DNA of 35,236 nucleotides from Piromyces finnis (Eukaryota; Neocallimastigomycota; Neocallimastigomycetes; Neocallimastigales; Neocallimastigaceae): contig MCFH01000124.1 of NCBI GenBank assembly GCA_002104945.1, positions 1 to 35,236 of the forward strand, given 5' to 3'. The position numbers and the translations under genes are program-made. Within the stretch, counting starts at the first letter, position 1. Every line of letters begins with the position of its first letter. Below, piece after piece: positions 1 to 13,320 of this stretch. The notes below the pieces were generated by a model. The model ran no database searches, had not been told where the DNA came from, and worked only from the letters and a program-made list of their open reading frames with translations.

Positions 1-259
1 AAAATTTATTGATACTTATAATATATTAATAAAAGAAACTGTTGATGTTAATCTAGTGAATAAAGAAGGTAATAGTTTATTAATTTTAATTGCCAAAGAA
101 CTCAATTTAAAATGGAATGATTTTGGAAAATGCTATATTGAACTTCTCAGGAAAGGAGCAGATCTTTCTATCAAAAATAATAAGAAAAAGAATGTTTTAT
201 ATTATGCTAAACAACAGTATCCAGAGGATGCTATCATGGGATTAGTAGATTATCTATAA
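1..259 (+). CDS. Ankyrin-repeat protein, C-terminal part (5' end outside window)
   Basis: The frame is open from base 2 and ends with TAA at 257-259, giving about 85 residues. The visible tail carries ankyrin-like pieces: 'VDVNLVNKEGNSLLILIAKE', then a helix, then 'LLRKGADLSIKNNKKKNVLYYA', which is the usual 'LL..GADi..kn..g.t.L..A' pattern of an ankyrin repeat and its beta-hairpin. The valine at 56-58 (GTG) is internal, so the real start lies upstream of the window. Ankyrin repeats mediate protein-protein contacts; the partner cannot be told. Large ankyrin families are common in gut fungi. The last repeat drifts from consensus, as C-terminal capping repeats do. Confidence 0.7.
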   Translation, partial: KFIDTYNILIKETVDVNLVNKEGNSLLILIAKELNLKWNDFGKCYIELLRKGADLSIKNNKKKNVLYYAKQQYPEDAIMGLVDYL

Positions 260-1221
260 TTTTTTATTAAAAAAGATAATAAATTATTATTTTTGGATAT
301 TTTCCTAAATAAATAAATATCAACAGCATTCTTTCTTTAAACTCAATTTTGTTATTTTTTCTAAACATTGCACAGAAAACCAGCCAGAAAAAAAAAAGAA
401 AGAAAAACTATTGTTTTTTTTTTTTTTTTTTTTTTTTAATAATTTCGTACATTTTTTTTTAAACAATTTATTATAATAAATAAATGATAAAAGTAAAAAC
501 AAAAACAAAAAAAAAAAAAAAAACAAAAACAAAATCAACAAAATTAAAAAATAAAAAAAAAAAAATAAAAATTATCAAATATCAAATATATAAAACAATA
601 ATATTAAAAACAAAACAAAACAAAACAAACAAACAAACAAATCAATATATCAAGTTAAAAATAAAAAAATAGAATAATTAAATAAGAAATTAAAGTATAT
701 CATATTAAGAAAATGTAATAGTAATAGTATTTTTTTTTTTTTTTTTATTTAAATGTAAATAATTTCTATTTAACTAAATAAAATTTTGGCAAAGTATTAA
801 AAAAAATAAAAATAAAATAAAATTAAAAAATAAAAACGAAATTAAGTAGTTATATAATAAAAACCGTAATATAAATATACCATTTTTATTAGTAGATATG
901 CCTTTTACATAATGTGCCTCTGTGCCTTGATTAAAAAAAAATAATTTTTTTTAATATATTAAGAAATTTTAATTTAATTTGTAATTAAATTTATTTAATT
1001 AAAATTCTTAAAATAATACTATTTTTCCAAAATTTAAAATATTTTTTGTATAAGCAACAGATTGATTTTTTTTTTTTTTTTTACTTCTCCTACTGTATAA
1101 AAAAAAAAAAAAAGAGATTTGATAGTTTTGTATATATAGTCAATTTATAGATTTTTTTTTTTTTTTATAATTTTTATTTTTATTTTATTTTTCTATTACA
1201 TATTAATTTAAATTAATAAAC
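260..1221. other. AT-rich intergenic spacer with homopolymer runs
   Basis: About 960 bases between the ankyrin gene and the APC3 gene. It consists of poly-T and poly-A tracts (for example T-runs near 415-437 and 731-746) and an A-rich, C-dotted strand at 484-672. The short open frames here are poly-Lys or poly-Phe translations of these tracts and are not genes. The last ~150 bases presumably hold the promoter and 5' leader of the downstream gene, but no defined element can be named. Confidence 0.7.
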
Positions 1222-4200
1222 ATGGAAGATATATCAGAAAAAGTATTATTTATTTTATTGAAAGAAATTATCCAGGTTTCTTTTCAAAGTCAACTTTATT
1301 CTAATGCTCAATTTTTCTCGGAGCGTCTTTGTGCTTATTTTCCATATTCACAAGAAGCTAAATATTTTTTGGCTAAATCTTATTTCCATAGAGAACAATA
1401 CTATGCAACAAAAGAAATTCTTGTCAATACCAATTATGAACCCTCAAAACTTTTATTAGCTCAAGCTTATATGAAATTAAATGATTTTCATTCTGCAAAT
1501 ATTGTATTTGAAAGCATAGATAATATGAATGACCAAACAAATATTAAAATTTGTAAAGTATTAATTTTTTATAATTAAAAAAAAAAAAAAAAAAGTATAT
1601 ATATATGTAGAATTTTATTTTTTTTTAAACCTCGAAATATTATTTTAATTATATAAATTAAAAAAAAAAAAAAGAATAATTGATTTCAATTCCATCAAAT
1701 TAACATAATATATACCCTCCTTCTTTTTTTCTTTTTCTTTTTTTCTTTTTTTCTTTTTTTTTTTTTTTTTTTCTTTCTTTCTTTCTTTTTTTTTAACAAT
1801 GAAATTTCAAATGTCAATTATTTTCAACATCATACATTTTATCTAACCTTAGCTGAATTCATAGTTATACCCAATAAAGCCATTGTATTATGTTTAAAAG
1901 GACTTTCATATCAGTAAATATTATTATATATACACAACATTTATTAAAATGTTTAATATATATTATAATTTAAAATTTAGAATTTTTTAATTCAAAAATT
2001 TTTATTTTATAATGTTCTTTATGTATTATTAAATTCTGGATGAAATTTAAAATTCAATAATTTTAACAGGAGAGACAATCAAATACAAAAAGCAATACGT
2101 TGTTTCACTGAAAGTTTAGAGTATTTTCCATTCTTATGGACTTCATATGAAAATTTGTGTAAATTGGGTAAATTATTAAATAAATCTGAATATGTTAATC
2201 ATATTATACTGAAACAATTAAATTATTATTACTATTATTATCATGATAATAATACTAACAATAATAGTAATAGTAATGAAATTTAAATTCTAAAATTTGA
2301 ATTATAACCTATTTATACATTAAATTCAAAATGATTTTTTTTTTTTTTTTAATATTCATATCTACATAGGTGCTGAAGTTGAAGCTCCTACAGAAATATT
2401 TAGTTTTGCAAAAGTTGAAGAATCGTCTATAATGAAACAACTTATAGAAATTGTTATTCAACAAGCCATGTAAGTTTAATAAATTGATAGATATCTTTAT
2501 TCATTTGAAATTACATGTACATTTTAATTATTTTTATTTTTATTTTTTATTATGTGCATATAAATTTTTTAAGATACACAACATATTCTATAATACAATA
2601 ATTTTAAATTTTCTAATTTTTAATTCAAATTGTTTTTTTATAATATTGTATATATATATATATATTATTATTATTATTATTATGATTATATTCTATTTGA
2701 TATATTATTTTGATATACACCGTCATAAATAGTAAGGATGTTATACCAGTAAGTATGAAACAAGCTTTAACAGTATCTTCTGTATTAGAAGGTATGAATT
2801 AAAAAGTATAAATAATATTATTTTTTATTCATATACTTTTTTATTAAAATTAATAATATTATGAATAATGATGGTTTATGTTTATGATATTATTCTTTAT
2901 GTCCTTTCCTTTTTTAACATTAATAATAGAAAAAGCTCATAACAAAATTAACAACAAAATTAAAAAAAAGTCTACTGTCAAGATCAAAGTAATTATTATA
3001 AGCGTGATTAAAATTTTTATAGAGTATTATTAAAAAGTATATACTAATCTAAAACATTTTCCATATATAATTCAAAATATTTTAACTATTTTTTAAATAA
3101 ACAATTAATTAAAAATATATTATTTCCTTTAAATCAACCAAAATTTTAGAAACATATACGAGATGTAATTATAATACAGCCATTCATTATTTTTTTTTTT
3201 TTGTATTTTGATATTAAAATCATATCAAAAATTATAAAAAGAATAATATTCATATTTTCTTTCTTTCTTTCTTTCTTTTTTTTTTTTTTAATTTTTATAT
3301 ATAAACATTATTTTAATTTATTTAGACTACAGGCGATTCTCTTAAAGGAAATGAAAATGTAAATAAGTAATAAATAAACAATACAATTGTAGTATTTGTA
3401 AAATGAATTTAAATATAAGTTTCTATTTTTATTTTGTTTTTACTAAACTAATTGTTTTTTTAATTATTTTAGTAACAATATTATAAACAATTTATACTAA
3501 TTTATTTATCCAATTCCCCCTTTACTTTATATTAATAAAAGGCAGATCCCCAAGATGTTAACCAACATTGTAGAGAAACGGTATATTCTTGTGTTAAAAA
3601 AGTGTTAGATTTATTAGCTTTAATTGGTTCTGGTTTCTGGGAACTTACACAATATAGATTGAAACGATCTCTTAAATTCTTCCAAAAATTAACAAGTGAT
3701 CAATTTAATACTGGAAGAGTTCTTTGTTTAGTAGCTTTGGCAAATTTAGAAATGTCTAATTATAAAGAGGTAGGTTTAAACGCGTAAAAGATAAAGTAAA
3801 AATAATGTCGTAATAATAATTATAATAGTGGTAAAAAGGTGAATTAATAAATATTAATTTTAATTTAATTTTTTTTTTCATTAATAACAATAACCATAGG
3901 CAGAACAATATTTTCAAAAAGCAAGGTAAATTACTTTTTTTTTTTTTCTAATTTTCAATATATATATATATATAAATTATTCAAATATATAAAAGTATTA
4001 TTTATTTATTTTTTTAATTCATTCATTTATTTATATCTATTTATATTTATTTTCTTTTTAAATATAGAAAATTGGAACCTTATCTATTAGATTATATGGA
4101 AAAATATTCTATTATTCTATGGCATTTGAAAAAGGAAGTTGAATTAAGTTATTTAGCCCATCTTTTAACAATTATTGATCGTAAGGCACCTCAAACATTG

Positions 4201-4990
4201 TAAGTATTTAATATTCACTTAAATTTATTCTATAATCTATTGATATAATGGTTTTCTTTTATCTATATATATTTCAATATGATAAAATAATATTATGTTA
4301 TTCATACACATGCATATTAATATACTATTTATTTAAAGATGCTCTGTTGGTAATTGCTTTTCACTTAAACAAGATCATGATAGTGCATTAAAGTGCTTTA
4401 AACGAGCCATTCAAGTTGATCCTAATTTTCATTATGCTTATACATTAGCAGGTCATGAATATCTTGCTAATGAAGATTTAGAAAAAGCAGAAAATTGTTT
4501 TAGAAAAGCTATTCGCTTAAATGATAGACATTATAATGCTTGGTAAGTCAAAAGAAAGAAAAATAAATTATAGTACAAATTGTAAAAAGTATATATATGT
4601 ATTTTTGCCCCAATAGATATAGAATAGTATTACAATCGATAATTAGAATAATAAGCAATAGTGAAATTTATTTATTGGAAACAAAATATAAATATATATT
4701 TAAGAGTTTTCTTTTGATTGTTATTATCCTATCAATAATTATAACTTTATAAATATGGAAAAATTCAGAACTTCCTTAAAGGAAAATTGAAGATATATTT
4801 TAAGTAATAATTTTTTTTATTATTTTTTATTTTATTTTTAATTTAGGTATGGATTGGGCTATTTATTCTATCGACAAGAAAAATATCAGTTAGCTGAATT
4901 TCATTATCGCAAAGCACAAAAAATTAATCAAAGTAATCCATTGTTAACATGTTATATAGGAATGGTAAGTCTTATTATTTCTTATCAAAT

Positions 4991-5026
<36 letters not shown>

Positions 5027-5095
5027 TACAGAAATTTGCCAATATTGTAGTTTATTATTTATTTTTCTTTGAAAAAAAAAAAATACCAATAATAG

Positions 5096-5128
<33 letters not shown>

Positions 5129-6103
5129 GCATGCGGAAGCTTTTTTATTATTTTAATTTTTTATATTAAAATTTTTTCAAAGTTTATATCGAAAAAAAAA
5201 TAAGGGAGAAAATCAATGACCAAAAAAGGATAAACCATTTTTTTTTTTTAAAAAAAAAAATTAAAATGTTTTAAAATAGTAAAATAGTTTGTAAAAGGAT
5301 ACAATTCATTAAATATTCATAAAATCAAATTTTCATGATGTGAAATAATACTTAATACCTACTACTACTACTACTACTACTACTAATAATAATAATAAAT
5401 CCATTAAATCATTTATCTAACTACCTTTTTTTTTATATTAAAATAAATAAAAAATGAAATAGGTTTTCCAAAAAATGAATAAAAACCAGGAAGCTCTTAC
5501 AATGTATAACCTAGCTCAGGAAATTTCCAAAGATAATCCTTTAATTCGTTTCCGTAAGGCACATTTATTGACCATCATGAAGAGATATAAGGTAAATTAA
5601 AGAAATTTTTGATAAAAAAAAAAAAGTAACAAATAAAAAAATTAAAATTTATATGTATATTATGTAGGAGGCACTTGAACAGTTATTATATCTTAAAGAT
5701 ATCATTCAAGAATGCAATGTTTTCTTTTTAATGGGTAAAATTTATGCTAAATTAGGTGATACTAAAAATGCACTCCTAGTGTATACCCAGGCTCAAGACT
5801 ATTTGAAACCAAAATCTTCTAATATGGTAAAGGAAGCCATTGGTAAGTTTTACTTCCAGATAAAGATTTAATAAAATAAATTTTATTTATTATTAATTTT
5901 CTTTAATAGATTTAAACATTTAATACTAATAATAATTTTTATTCTTTATATTTTATTTTTTCTTTCTTTTTTTTTTTTCTTTATTTCTTCATATAAAATG
6001 CTTTATATTATTTCCTATGATAGAGCAAGTGTATGAACCTCAAACTGCAGATGATATTTTTGCTTCAGTGTCTAATGATTTCAAGATATTTTTAGATCCA
6101 TAA
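1222..6103 (+). CDS. CDC27: Anaphase-promoting complex subunit 3 (Cdc27), 15 exons
   Basis: Scaffold TPR subunit of the APC/C ubiquitin ligase, which triggers anaphase and mitotic exit by ubiquitinating cyclins and securin. Exons read by eye: 1222-1552, 1853-1913, 2070-2167, 2370-2469, 2733-2791, 2930-2988, 3326-3358, 3542-3769, 3900-3925, 4068-4199, 4339-4542, 4847-4964, 5463-5591, 5668-5842, 6024-6103. All junctions are GT-AG and keep phase; the sum is 1833 nt, 610 aa. Residues 1-195 are the N-terminal TPR dimerisation part ('YFPFLWTSYENLCKLG'). Residues about 197-247 are a short Lys/Asn linker. From 248 on is the TPR superhelix with family hallmarks: 'NTGRVLCLVALANLE', 'SIILWHLKKEVELSYL', 'GNCFSLKQDHDSALKCFKRA', 'HYNAWYGLGYLFYRQEKY'. 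Human and yeast Cdc27 (~760-820 aa) have a much longer linker. The family assignment is firm; the first acceptor (1852) is the weakest junction. Confidence 0.93.
4965..5462 (+). repeat. Intron 12 of CDC27 with poly-T, poly-A and (ACT)n(AAT)n tracts
   Basis: This is the longest intron of the gene, 498 bases. It carries a T-run of about 25 near 4994-5022, an A-run of about 28 near 5096-5123 that could pair with it, a T10/A10 junction near 5241-5260, and a composite microsatellite of eight ACT units (5361-5384) followed by AAT units to about 5399. The donor is GTAAGT and the acceptor AAATAG. Confidence 0.75.
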
Positions 6104-9100
6104 GCAATTTAAAAAAATAGAAATGGATAACGCCGATAAATAAATAAAAAGCAAATTTTTTTTTTTTAAAAAAAAAGTGAGAGTAATTAAATTATATTAA
6201 TAACAATGATATTTATTTATTATTTTTTATTCTTATTTTCCTTTAATTTAGTACAAAAATGAAACGAAACATAAACTTTTTATTGTTTTTGAACATATTA
6301 ATAAAAAAAAAATAAAAAATAAAATTTAAATATGAAACAAAATATAAATAACCAAACCATTTATAATTAAAGTAACCATTATTATTATGTAACCAAATAT
6401 AAAATACTTTTATTGAGATAGAATAATAATAAACTTGGGAGAAAATAAATTATAATGGATTAATATTAATAATTAATATTTTATTAGTTTAAAATAGAAT
6501 AAAGATAGAATGGTTTAAATATCATATAAACAAAACTTTTTAATCATTGTAAACTTTTAAAATTTATAAAATTTTTATTTGATTATAATTATCAAATTTA
6601 TCATATACTATATAATAAATTAATGGGATAAAATTATTCATTAATACCATTTTAATATTTGAATTTAATGTTGTTATTGTATTGTATATTGTATTGAATA
6701 AATAAAATTATGCATAGTATTTATGTATTTTTTTTTTTCTTTTTAAAAATTAAAACCTGCATAGTATTTATGTATTTTTTTTTTTCTTTTTAAAAAAATC
6801 ATGACATGAACCAATTAGGCATGCATAATAAAATTGTTTCCTGTAATTTTTTTTAATAGATTTTTATGTTTTATATGATAAGAAGTCGGAATTTCTTATT
6901 GATGAAATATTGTTCTTTTATTTTATATATTTTTAAAACAATTATAAGAACAGCAAAAGTATTGAATTAAAGATACTTTTATTATTATTATTAGTGATTT
7001 CTTTTTTGGTAATTAATAATACAATTCTTTCTATTATTGTTATCCATTCTTTTTTTTATTTTCTTTTTCATTTTTTTTTAATTTAAATATCATTAATTTT
7101 AAAAAATAAACTAATTTGTGTAACATTAGAAATAAATTAACATATTTTCTTTTAATTAAAATTTATTAAAATTAGAAATTATTATATTTAACTTAAAAAA
7201 AAAAGATTTCAAATCCTTTTTAATTAATACAACTTTTTATTATGTATTAAAGTTTATATTTTAATATAATATTCAAATATATTTACAATAAAATAATCTA
7301 GTATTTTATTAAATCGTTTTTATATATTAAATAAATATATAATTTAATCTTAAAAATAAAACAATAATTTATTTAATTAAAAATAATTTTAAACTTTCCC
7401 AATACAGAAATATTTAGTTCAAATATATGACTAAATTCGACAAGAAAGGAAACTAGAAAAAAATAATTATACATTAATAGAACTTTTTAATAAACTTGAA
7501 ATTTTCAAATTTTTATTAAATAAATAAATACTATTTTATTAATAATATATAATAATATGTAAATATTATTTCCTGTTTAATAATGAAATCTAGTATTACA
7601 TTTTGTTTTAAGTAATGATCAAAAATTTTTAATAGTACAAAAACAGAATGCTAATCCATTTGTTAAGAAAAATTATATATACTAATTTTTATTACCTAAA
7701 AGACTTTATATATTTAGAAAATAGTAAAGTTAAACTTGTATTTCAATACTCGTTTGACATTTGCTTTTATTTTCTATTTTTTTATAATAGTCTGACTTTA
7801 TTTTCTTTTTCTTTTACAGAAACAAATAATTTATAAATTATTTAATTTAATAAATAATAAAGTTTAAATATTAGTGGATTATTTTTCATTTTACTATAAA
7901 AAATGAACAACTTTTGAAATTATTGGTTTCATTTTAATTTAATTGTTGGTATTATATTAAATTGATTAATAATTATATAAATTAAATATTTATTTTTTTT
8001 TCAGAAAAAATGTCTTTAAAAAAAATTTTTTTTAAAAGATAAACAAGCATAGAAAATAATATTAAAAAAAAAAAAATAATTGAATACGTATTATGCATTA
8101 TAGAAATAAAAATGAATAATATTACATTTTATACTTCATTATACCTATCTATTTTAAATGAAATGAATTAGTAAATTTATATATGATTTTCAATAAAGAC
8201 TTTTTCAAGTATAATAATTAATTATTCTTGAATAGTATCAAATTTTATTATACTTTTTTTTTATATTATAATAGTTATCAATTGAAAAAAAAAAGTGATA
8301 TTCAACATTTATTAAAAAAATTTTTTTTTAATTTGTTTATCATTTTTAATATGGTTGATCATCAACTATAAAATAATTTATTCATTGTTTTATTCCTACC
8401 TGCCTAAATGAATCCATTCTTTTTATGATTTTTTTATTATAATTAAATAAAATCTTTTAATTAATAATATCACATTTTTATTTATTTAAACTAATAGTTG
8501 CAAATACCTTTTTTTAATTCTTTATTCTAAATAGAAATTAAATAAATAAATAAAACAACTTTAATTAAATATATATCTATTTAATTAAATATTTATTTAT
8601 CTTAAATTTATCTTTTTTTAGTTATTCGTTTGTTATTTTGCATTATTAGGCATTGATTCTTTTAAATTGAATTAAGGATTAAAAATATAATTTTAATATT
8701 AATTTAAATTTCTTTTTGGATTAAAAAATCAAAAGTTATTTTATACAAAATAAAAAAAATAGACCTAAATTCTATGCTTTCTTTTATTTAAATATATCCA
8801 ATATTTTTCATATTTTTAGGTATTTAATGTACTTTTTGTATGAAATATTAAATTTTTATTTATCTATATTAAATAAATTTAATATATTAGTGATATATGG
8901 TAAAATAAAATTATATTATTAAAAAACCATTTAATAAAATTGGCAGTATTATATATTACACCTAAAAATTATAATTGAAACATTATTAATAAAAATAAAT
9001 TAAATCATTTAGATTTTTATAAATGGATCATGGAAAAAAAAAATAATTTAAAAGTATATTATTAAATGTGAACTTATTGTTCATATAAATAAAGTAGTAA

Positions 9101-9546
9101 GGACAATAGAGTATAATACAAAGTTAATGTCTTTGCAATATATTATATAATGTACAAATATTATAAAAAACCATATAGAAATCATTTTATTTCTTTATAC
9201 CAATTTAAAAACTGATAAATTGATCATTTAAATAATACTTTTATTTTTATCTTTTTTTGAAACAAGAAAATAATAAAAAAACTTAATCATGGATTTTATA
9301 TTATTTATTTTATTATTTTTTTTTCCTTTTGATGTTTTAATATGATCTTCATATTTTACTTTTTGGCTGATGAAATAATAATAAATCATCAATTGTTTAA
9401 AAATTTAATCTTAATATGATATTTATTTACCAATAAGCCAATTTGTTTTTTTTTTATTTATTTTTTTTTATTAAAATTATTATTTAATTTAATAATTGAA
9501 AACTTTTTTTTTCTTTATATAATTAAACATTAATAATAATATATAA
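6104..9546. other. Gene-poor AT-rich spacer downstream of CDC27
   Basis: About 3.4 kb of almost pure A/T with no protein-like open frame on either strand; the longest frames (for example 7648-7836) are low-complexity Phe/Leu/Tyr/Ile translations. No tRNA-like or other G+C-richer island is seen. The only clear structure is a short tandem repeat near 6711-6796, listed separately. Confidence 0.65.
6711..6796. repeat. Two-copy direct repeat, 39 bp, period 47
   Basis: Positions 6711-6749 and 6758-6796 are identical 39-mers that start with TGCATAGTATTTATG and end with CTTTTTAAAAA, separated by 8 bases. The exact match, including the length of the internal T-run, points to a recent local duplication. 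No function is evident. Confidence 0.85.
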
Positions 9547-9886
<340 letters not shown>

Positions 9887-9940
9887 TTTCCAATATTTAA
9901 ACAATTTAAACTTTTTCAGATATTATAATTACTTCAAGTA

Positions 9941-9994
9941 TGGTTACATTTTAATGTAATATGGAATATATATGGTTATATTAAAATGTAACCA
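9941..9994. repeat. Short inverted repeat (hairpin), 15-bp arms
   Basis: The arm TGGTTACATTTTAAT (9941-9955) is matched by its exact reverse complement at 9980-9994, with a 24-base loop. Outside the arms, ACTTCAAGTA (9931-9940) and ACTTGAAAT (about 10001) suggest that a longer, decayed stem once existed. Confidence 0.8.
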
Positions 9995-10220
9995 ATTTTT
10001 ACTTGAAATATTATATAAATAATATATTATCCTATTATATTTCAATATATTATTAAATCATATTAATTTATAAAACGAATTAAAATTAAATTCATGTTTA
10101 TATTTCTATTAAAGTTAAAAGAAAAAAAAATATTTTTTTTTGCTTTTATAAAAATTTCTTTCTTTCAAATTATTTTAATTAAATTTATTTTGGTTAAATT
10201 CTCCCAAATTTATTATCTTT

Positions 10221-10290
10221 GATTGTATATTATAACAGATATAATTAATAATCCAAAATAATAAATATTATATTGTTATAATATACAATC
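10221..10290. repeat. Inverted repeat, 17-bp perfect arms
   Basis: GATTGTATATTATAACA at 10221-10237 is the exact reverse complement of 10274-10290, around a 36-base AT-only loop. It resembles a small hairpin element or MITE remnant. No target-site duplication could be recognised in this composition. Confidence 0.8.
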
Positions 10291-11122
10291 TATTATTAAT
10301 TTATTATATAACTTTCACTTTATTTTTTAGCTTGTAAAAAATTATTATTGGTATTCATTTCACAGGTATATAAATGTAGAAGTTATTAAAATTAATTATT
10401 TTTCATACTAAAAAAAAAAAACACTTGATATCATTTAGCATCTTTTTTTTCTTTCTTTTACAAAAAGTATCATATGAATATTTAAAGAATCAACACCATG
10501 GAATACTTATCATTAAGTTCTTTATTATTGCTGTTTTATATATGTACATCTTTTTATTATTTTTTATTATAAAGTCTATTTTTTTTGTATTATAATTTTA
10601 AAACTAGTATTTTTAAGCATTTGTTTAAATAATATTTATTTCTTAACTATGATGATAATTAAATTATAAGTATTATAATTTTTTTTTAAAAGAAAGTAAA
10701 ACAAAAAATAACATTCAATATAAAAGATGAAAGAGTATGGTGTTATATTTTCATTTAACTTTTGATACAAGAAAATTATCTATCAATATAATTTTTAAAT
10801 TTCTTTATTACTTTTAAAATAACTACTTTGTTATTAATAGTATGTAAACATTATTCCTTTTATTTTATTGTATTAAAAATTTGTTTTTAATTTTAATTTA
10901 TTTTTTGTACAAACTAAATTAAATATCTTTTGTATATTCCATATAAATGCATTGAATTTATAGATTAAATTAAAAATTATATAATTTTATAAATAAAAAT
11001 AATTATATGAAAATAATATATTGAAAAATATACTTATTTTATGTAGCAGTCACCTCCTCTTTTCTATTATTCTTTTTAATTTTGAATAAAGTATTGTAAA
11101 TAAATAATATATGATATGTTAA

Positions 11123-11218
11123 AACATGAAATTAATTATTTATTAATAAATATAATTTATTTTAACATATTTATATTTAACATAATTATATTTATTAATA
11201 AATAATTAATTTCATGTT
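11123..11218. repeat. Perfect 35-bp inverted repeat with 26-base loop
   Basis: Left arm 11123-11157 begins AACATGAAATTAATTATT; right arm 11184-11218 ends AATAATTAATTTCATGTT and is its exact reverse complement over 35 bases. The loop is 26 bases (11158-11183). This is the longest short-range palindrome in the gene desert. It is compatible with a MITE-like foldback element or recent inverted duplication; the complete absence of mismatches suggests it is young. Confidence 0.9.
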
Positions 11219-13320
11219 CTAAGATTTATATCACATAGTTCATAATATAATAAATTATGCTAAGATTTTGTTTGTTGTAATATACTAATTTTTAAACTTT
11301 TTCCTCATACACATATTAACCACATTAACAAGGTAATATCTAACCTTTTTTTTTTTCCTTTTCTTTAAGAATGCGTAAATTAAAACACAATTTCAATTTT
11401 TATATATTCTATTAAATGATGATGTTAAATTCATAAATTGCTCTATTTCTATGATTTAGTATAATGAATTACTTCTAAAGTTATGTATAACAACAATAAT
11501 TATAAATATTGTTATGCCTTTTTTTTTTTTTTTATTTCTATAAAATCTATGTATTAATAGTAGCTAATTTTTGCCACAGTACTATATTCATCTATGGTTT
11601 TTGATAAAAGAATATATATATTATTTATTTTATGATTTAGTTATATCCTTTTAACAATATCTTCACAAACAATTAATAATATTATCTAAAAATACTATTA
11701 TACTTTTATTTGATTAACTTTTTTTTTTATAGGCATTTATCATCTAATAATTTATTTACACTGATCTTTAATCAATTCTATATAACTAATTTTATAAAAT
11801 AATAAATATTCTTTTTCAAACATCATTTAGAAATTAAATATATAGATTCATACATCATTATATTTAACATATAGAACAATCCAACTATTATTAATATTCT
11901 ATATTTAGTTATTGTTTTATACCATAATAACCCTTTTTCTTTTATTCTAGCACCAATACCAATATATTAAAAAATAACATGTAATTTTCTTTATATTAAT
12001 GTCTATCTAGAATTTACTAATGAGTATCATTAAAATACATATTAATTAGTATTTTCATATCTTTGGTTGTACTATAACTATTCATGATTATAAAGTTTTA
12101 TATAATAATAGAGTTTTATTAGGTTTATATTAAATGTATTAAATATATTAATGAAATTTTTATTTCTAATAATTTAATTTATTATATAATGAAGCAATAT
12201 AGGATTACCACTATTTTAGATATTTTACCAATTCATTAACATATATTAACATTATATTCCAACATATAGTGATATTAATTAAATATATCAAAAAGATATT
12301 TATATAAACATATTATATGTTTATATATATTAATAATATTAAATAAATAGATCTTCATTTTATTTAAATGTACTGTAATATATATATAATTTATTAATTA
12401 TTATTTATAATTTACATTATTAATTTTAAAACAAATTTTTTAGACTTAGTTTTTCTTTCATTTAATTTTATTTATTATGAGATTATCCGTATTTTATTAA
12501 TGAAATTAATAATAAATTATAAATACATGTGTAATATATAATAAATATTAATGTAAATATAACAGAATATAATATATATCTGTATCACCATATATTAACA
12601 AATTATAATAAAATTAATCTAAATTTGTGTATATTCTTTTAAAATTATTATTACATATATTATTCTTTATCATTAATAATTAATATAAATATACAGTAAT
12701 ATAGTTTCAATATATAACCAATAAGTAACAAAAAACATTTTGTATATATTAAAATAAATAATAAAATGAAATATTTCAATACAAAAATTTATTTTGATTC
12801 TATTGTTAAAATAAATGTTAATATATAAATGCTATAAAATTATACAGCTTGAAAATAACCAATATTTTGAAGTATCAATATTAAAAAGTTTATTTTATTA
12901 TTAATATATTATGAATCTATTTATTCAATAATTCTTAATAGTATTGTTGGAAGAATATGAAATAATAAAAAATTTTTTAATAAAAATTAAACTTTTTTCT
13001 ATTTTAATTTTTATTACATTTTAAACTTTATTTAATAATAAAATTAATTAAAAAAGAATAACATTTTCAAATTAATATTAGAATCTTTTATAACTTTTTT
13101 CAAAAGAAAAAAAGTAATAAAATGTAATATTAAATCATAATTTAATATAATTTTTTTCATTTTTTTTTATTTTATTCAAATATTAAAAATATATTTAAGT
13201 ATTTATTTTCCCCTCTTTACTTTATTTTTTTTTTAAAATTAATTTTTTTTTTGTTTTTAGAATTTATTTTTTTTTATATTTTCTTCTTCTTTTTTTGTAT
13301 AAATGTATGTTTAAAACTAT

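Larger units (their letters stand above)
9887..13320. other. Gene-poor AT-rich spacer containing several palindromes
   Basis: No coding signal on either strand. The segment holds three separate perfect inverted repeats (9941-9994, 10221-10290, 11123-11218), listed on their own. The remainder is low-complexity A/T in which I see no further gene, RNA gene or regulatory motif. Confidence 0.6.

Noticed and set aside
320-672. Overlapping open frames on both strands
   Set aside because: Lys-rich and Phe-rich translations of A- and T-runs in the spacer.
7648-7836. 62-codon frame in the gene desert
   Set aside because: Composition is Phe/Leu/Tyr/Ile/Ser typical of A/T noise; no motif, no splice partner.
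9901-11220. CRISPR-like array from the spaced repeats
   Set aside because: The repeats are isolated inverted pairs with no regular direct-repeat/spacer pattern, in a eukaryotic context.
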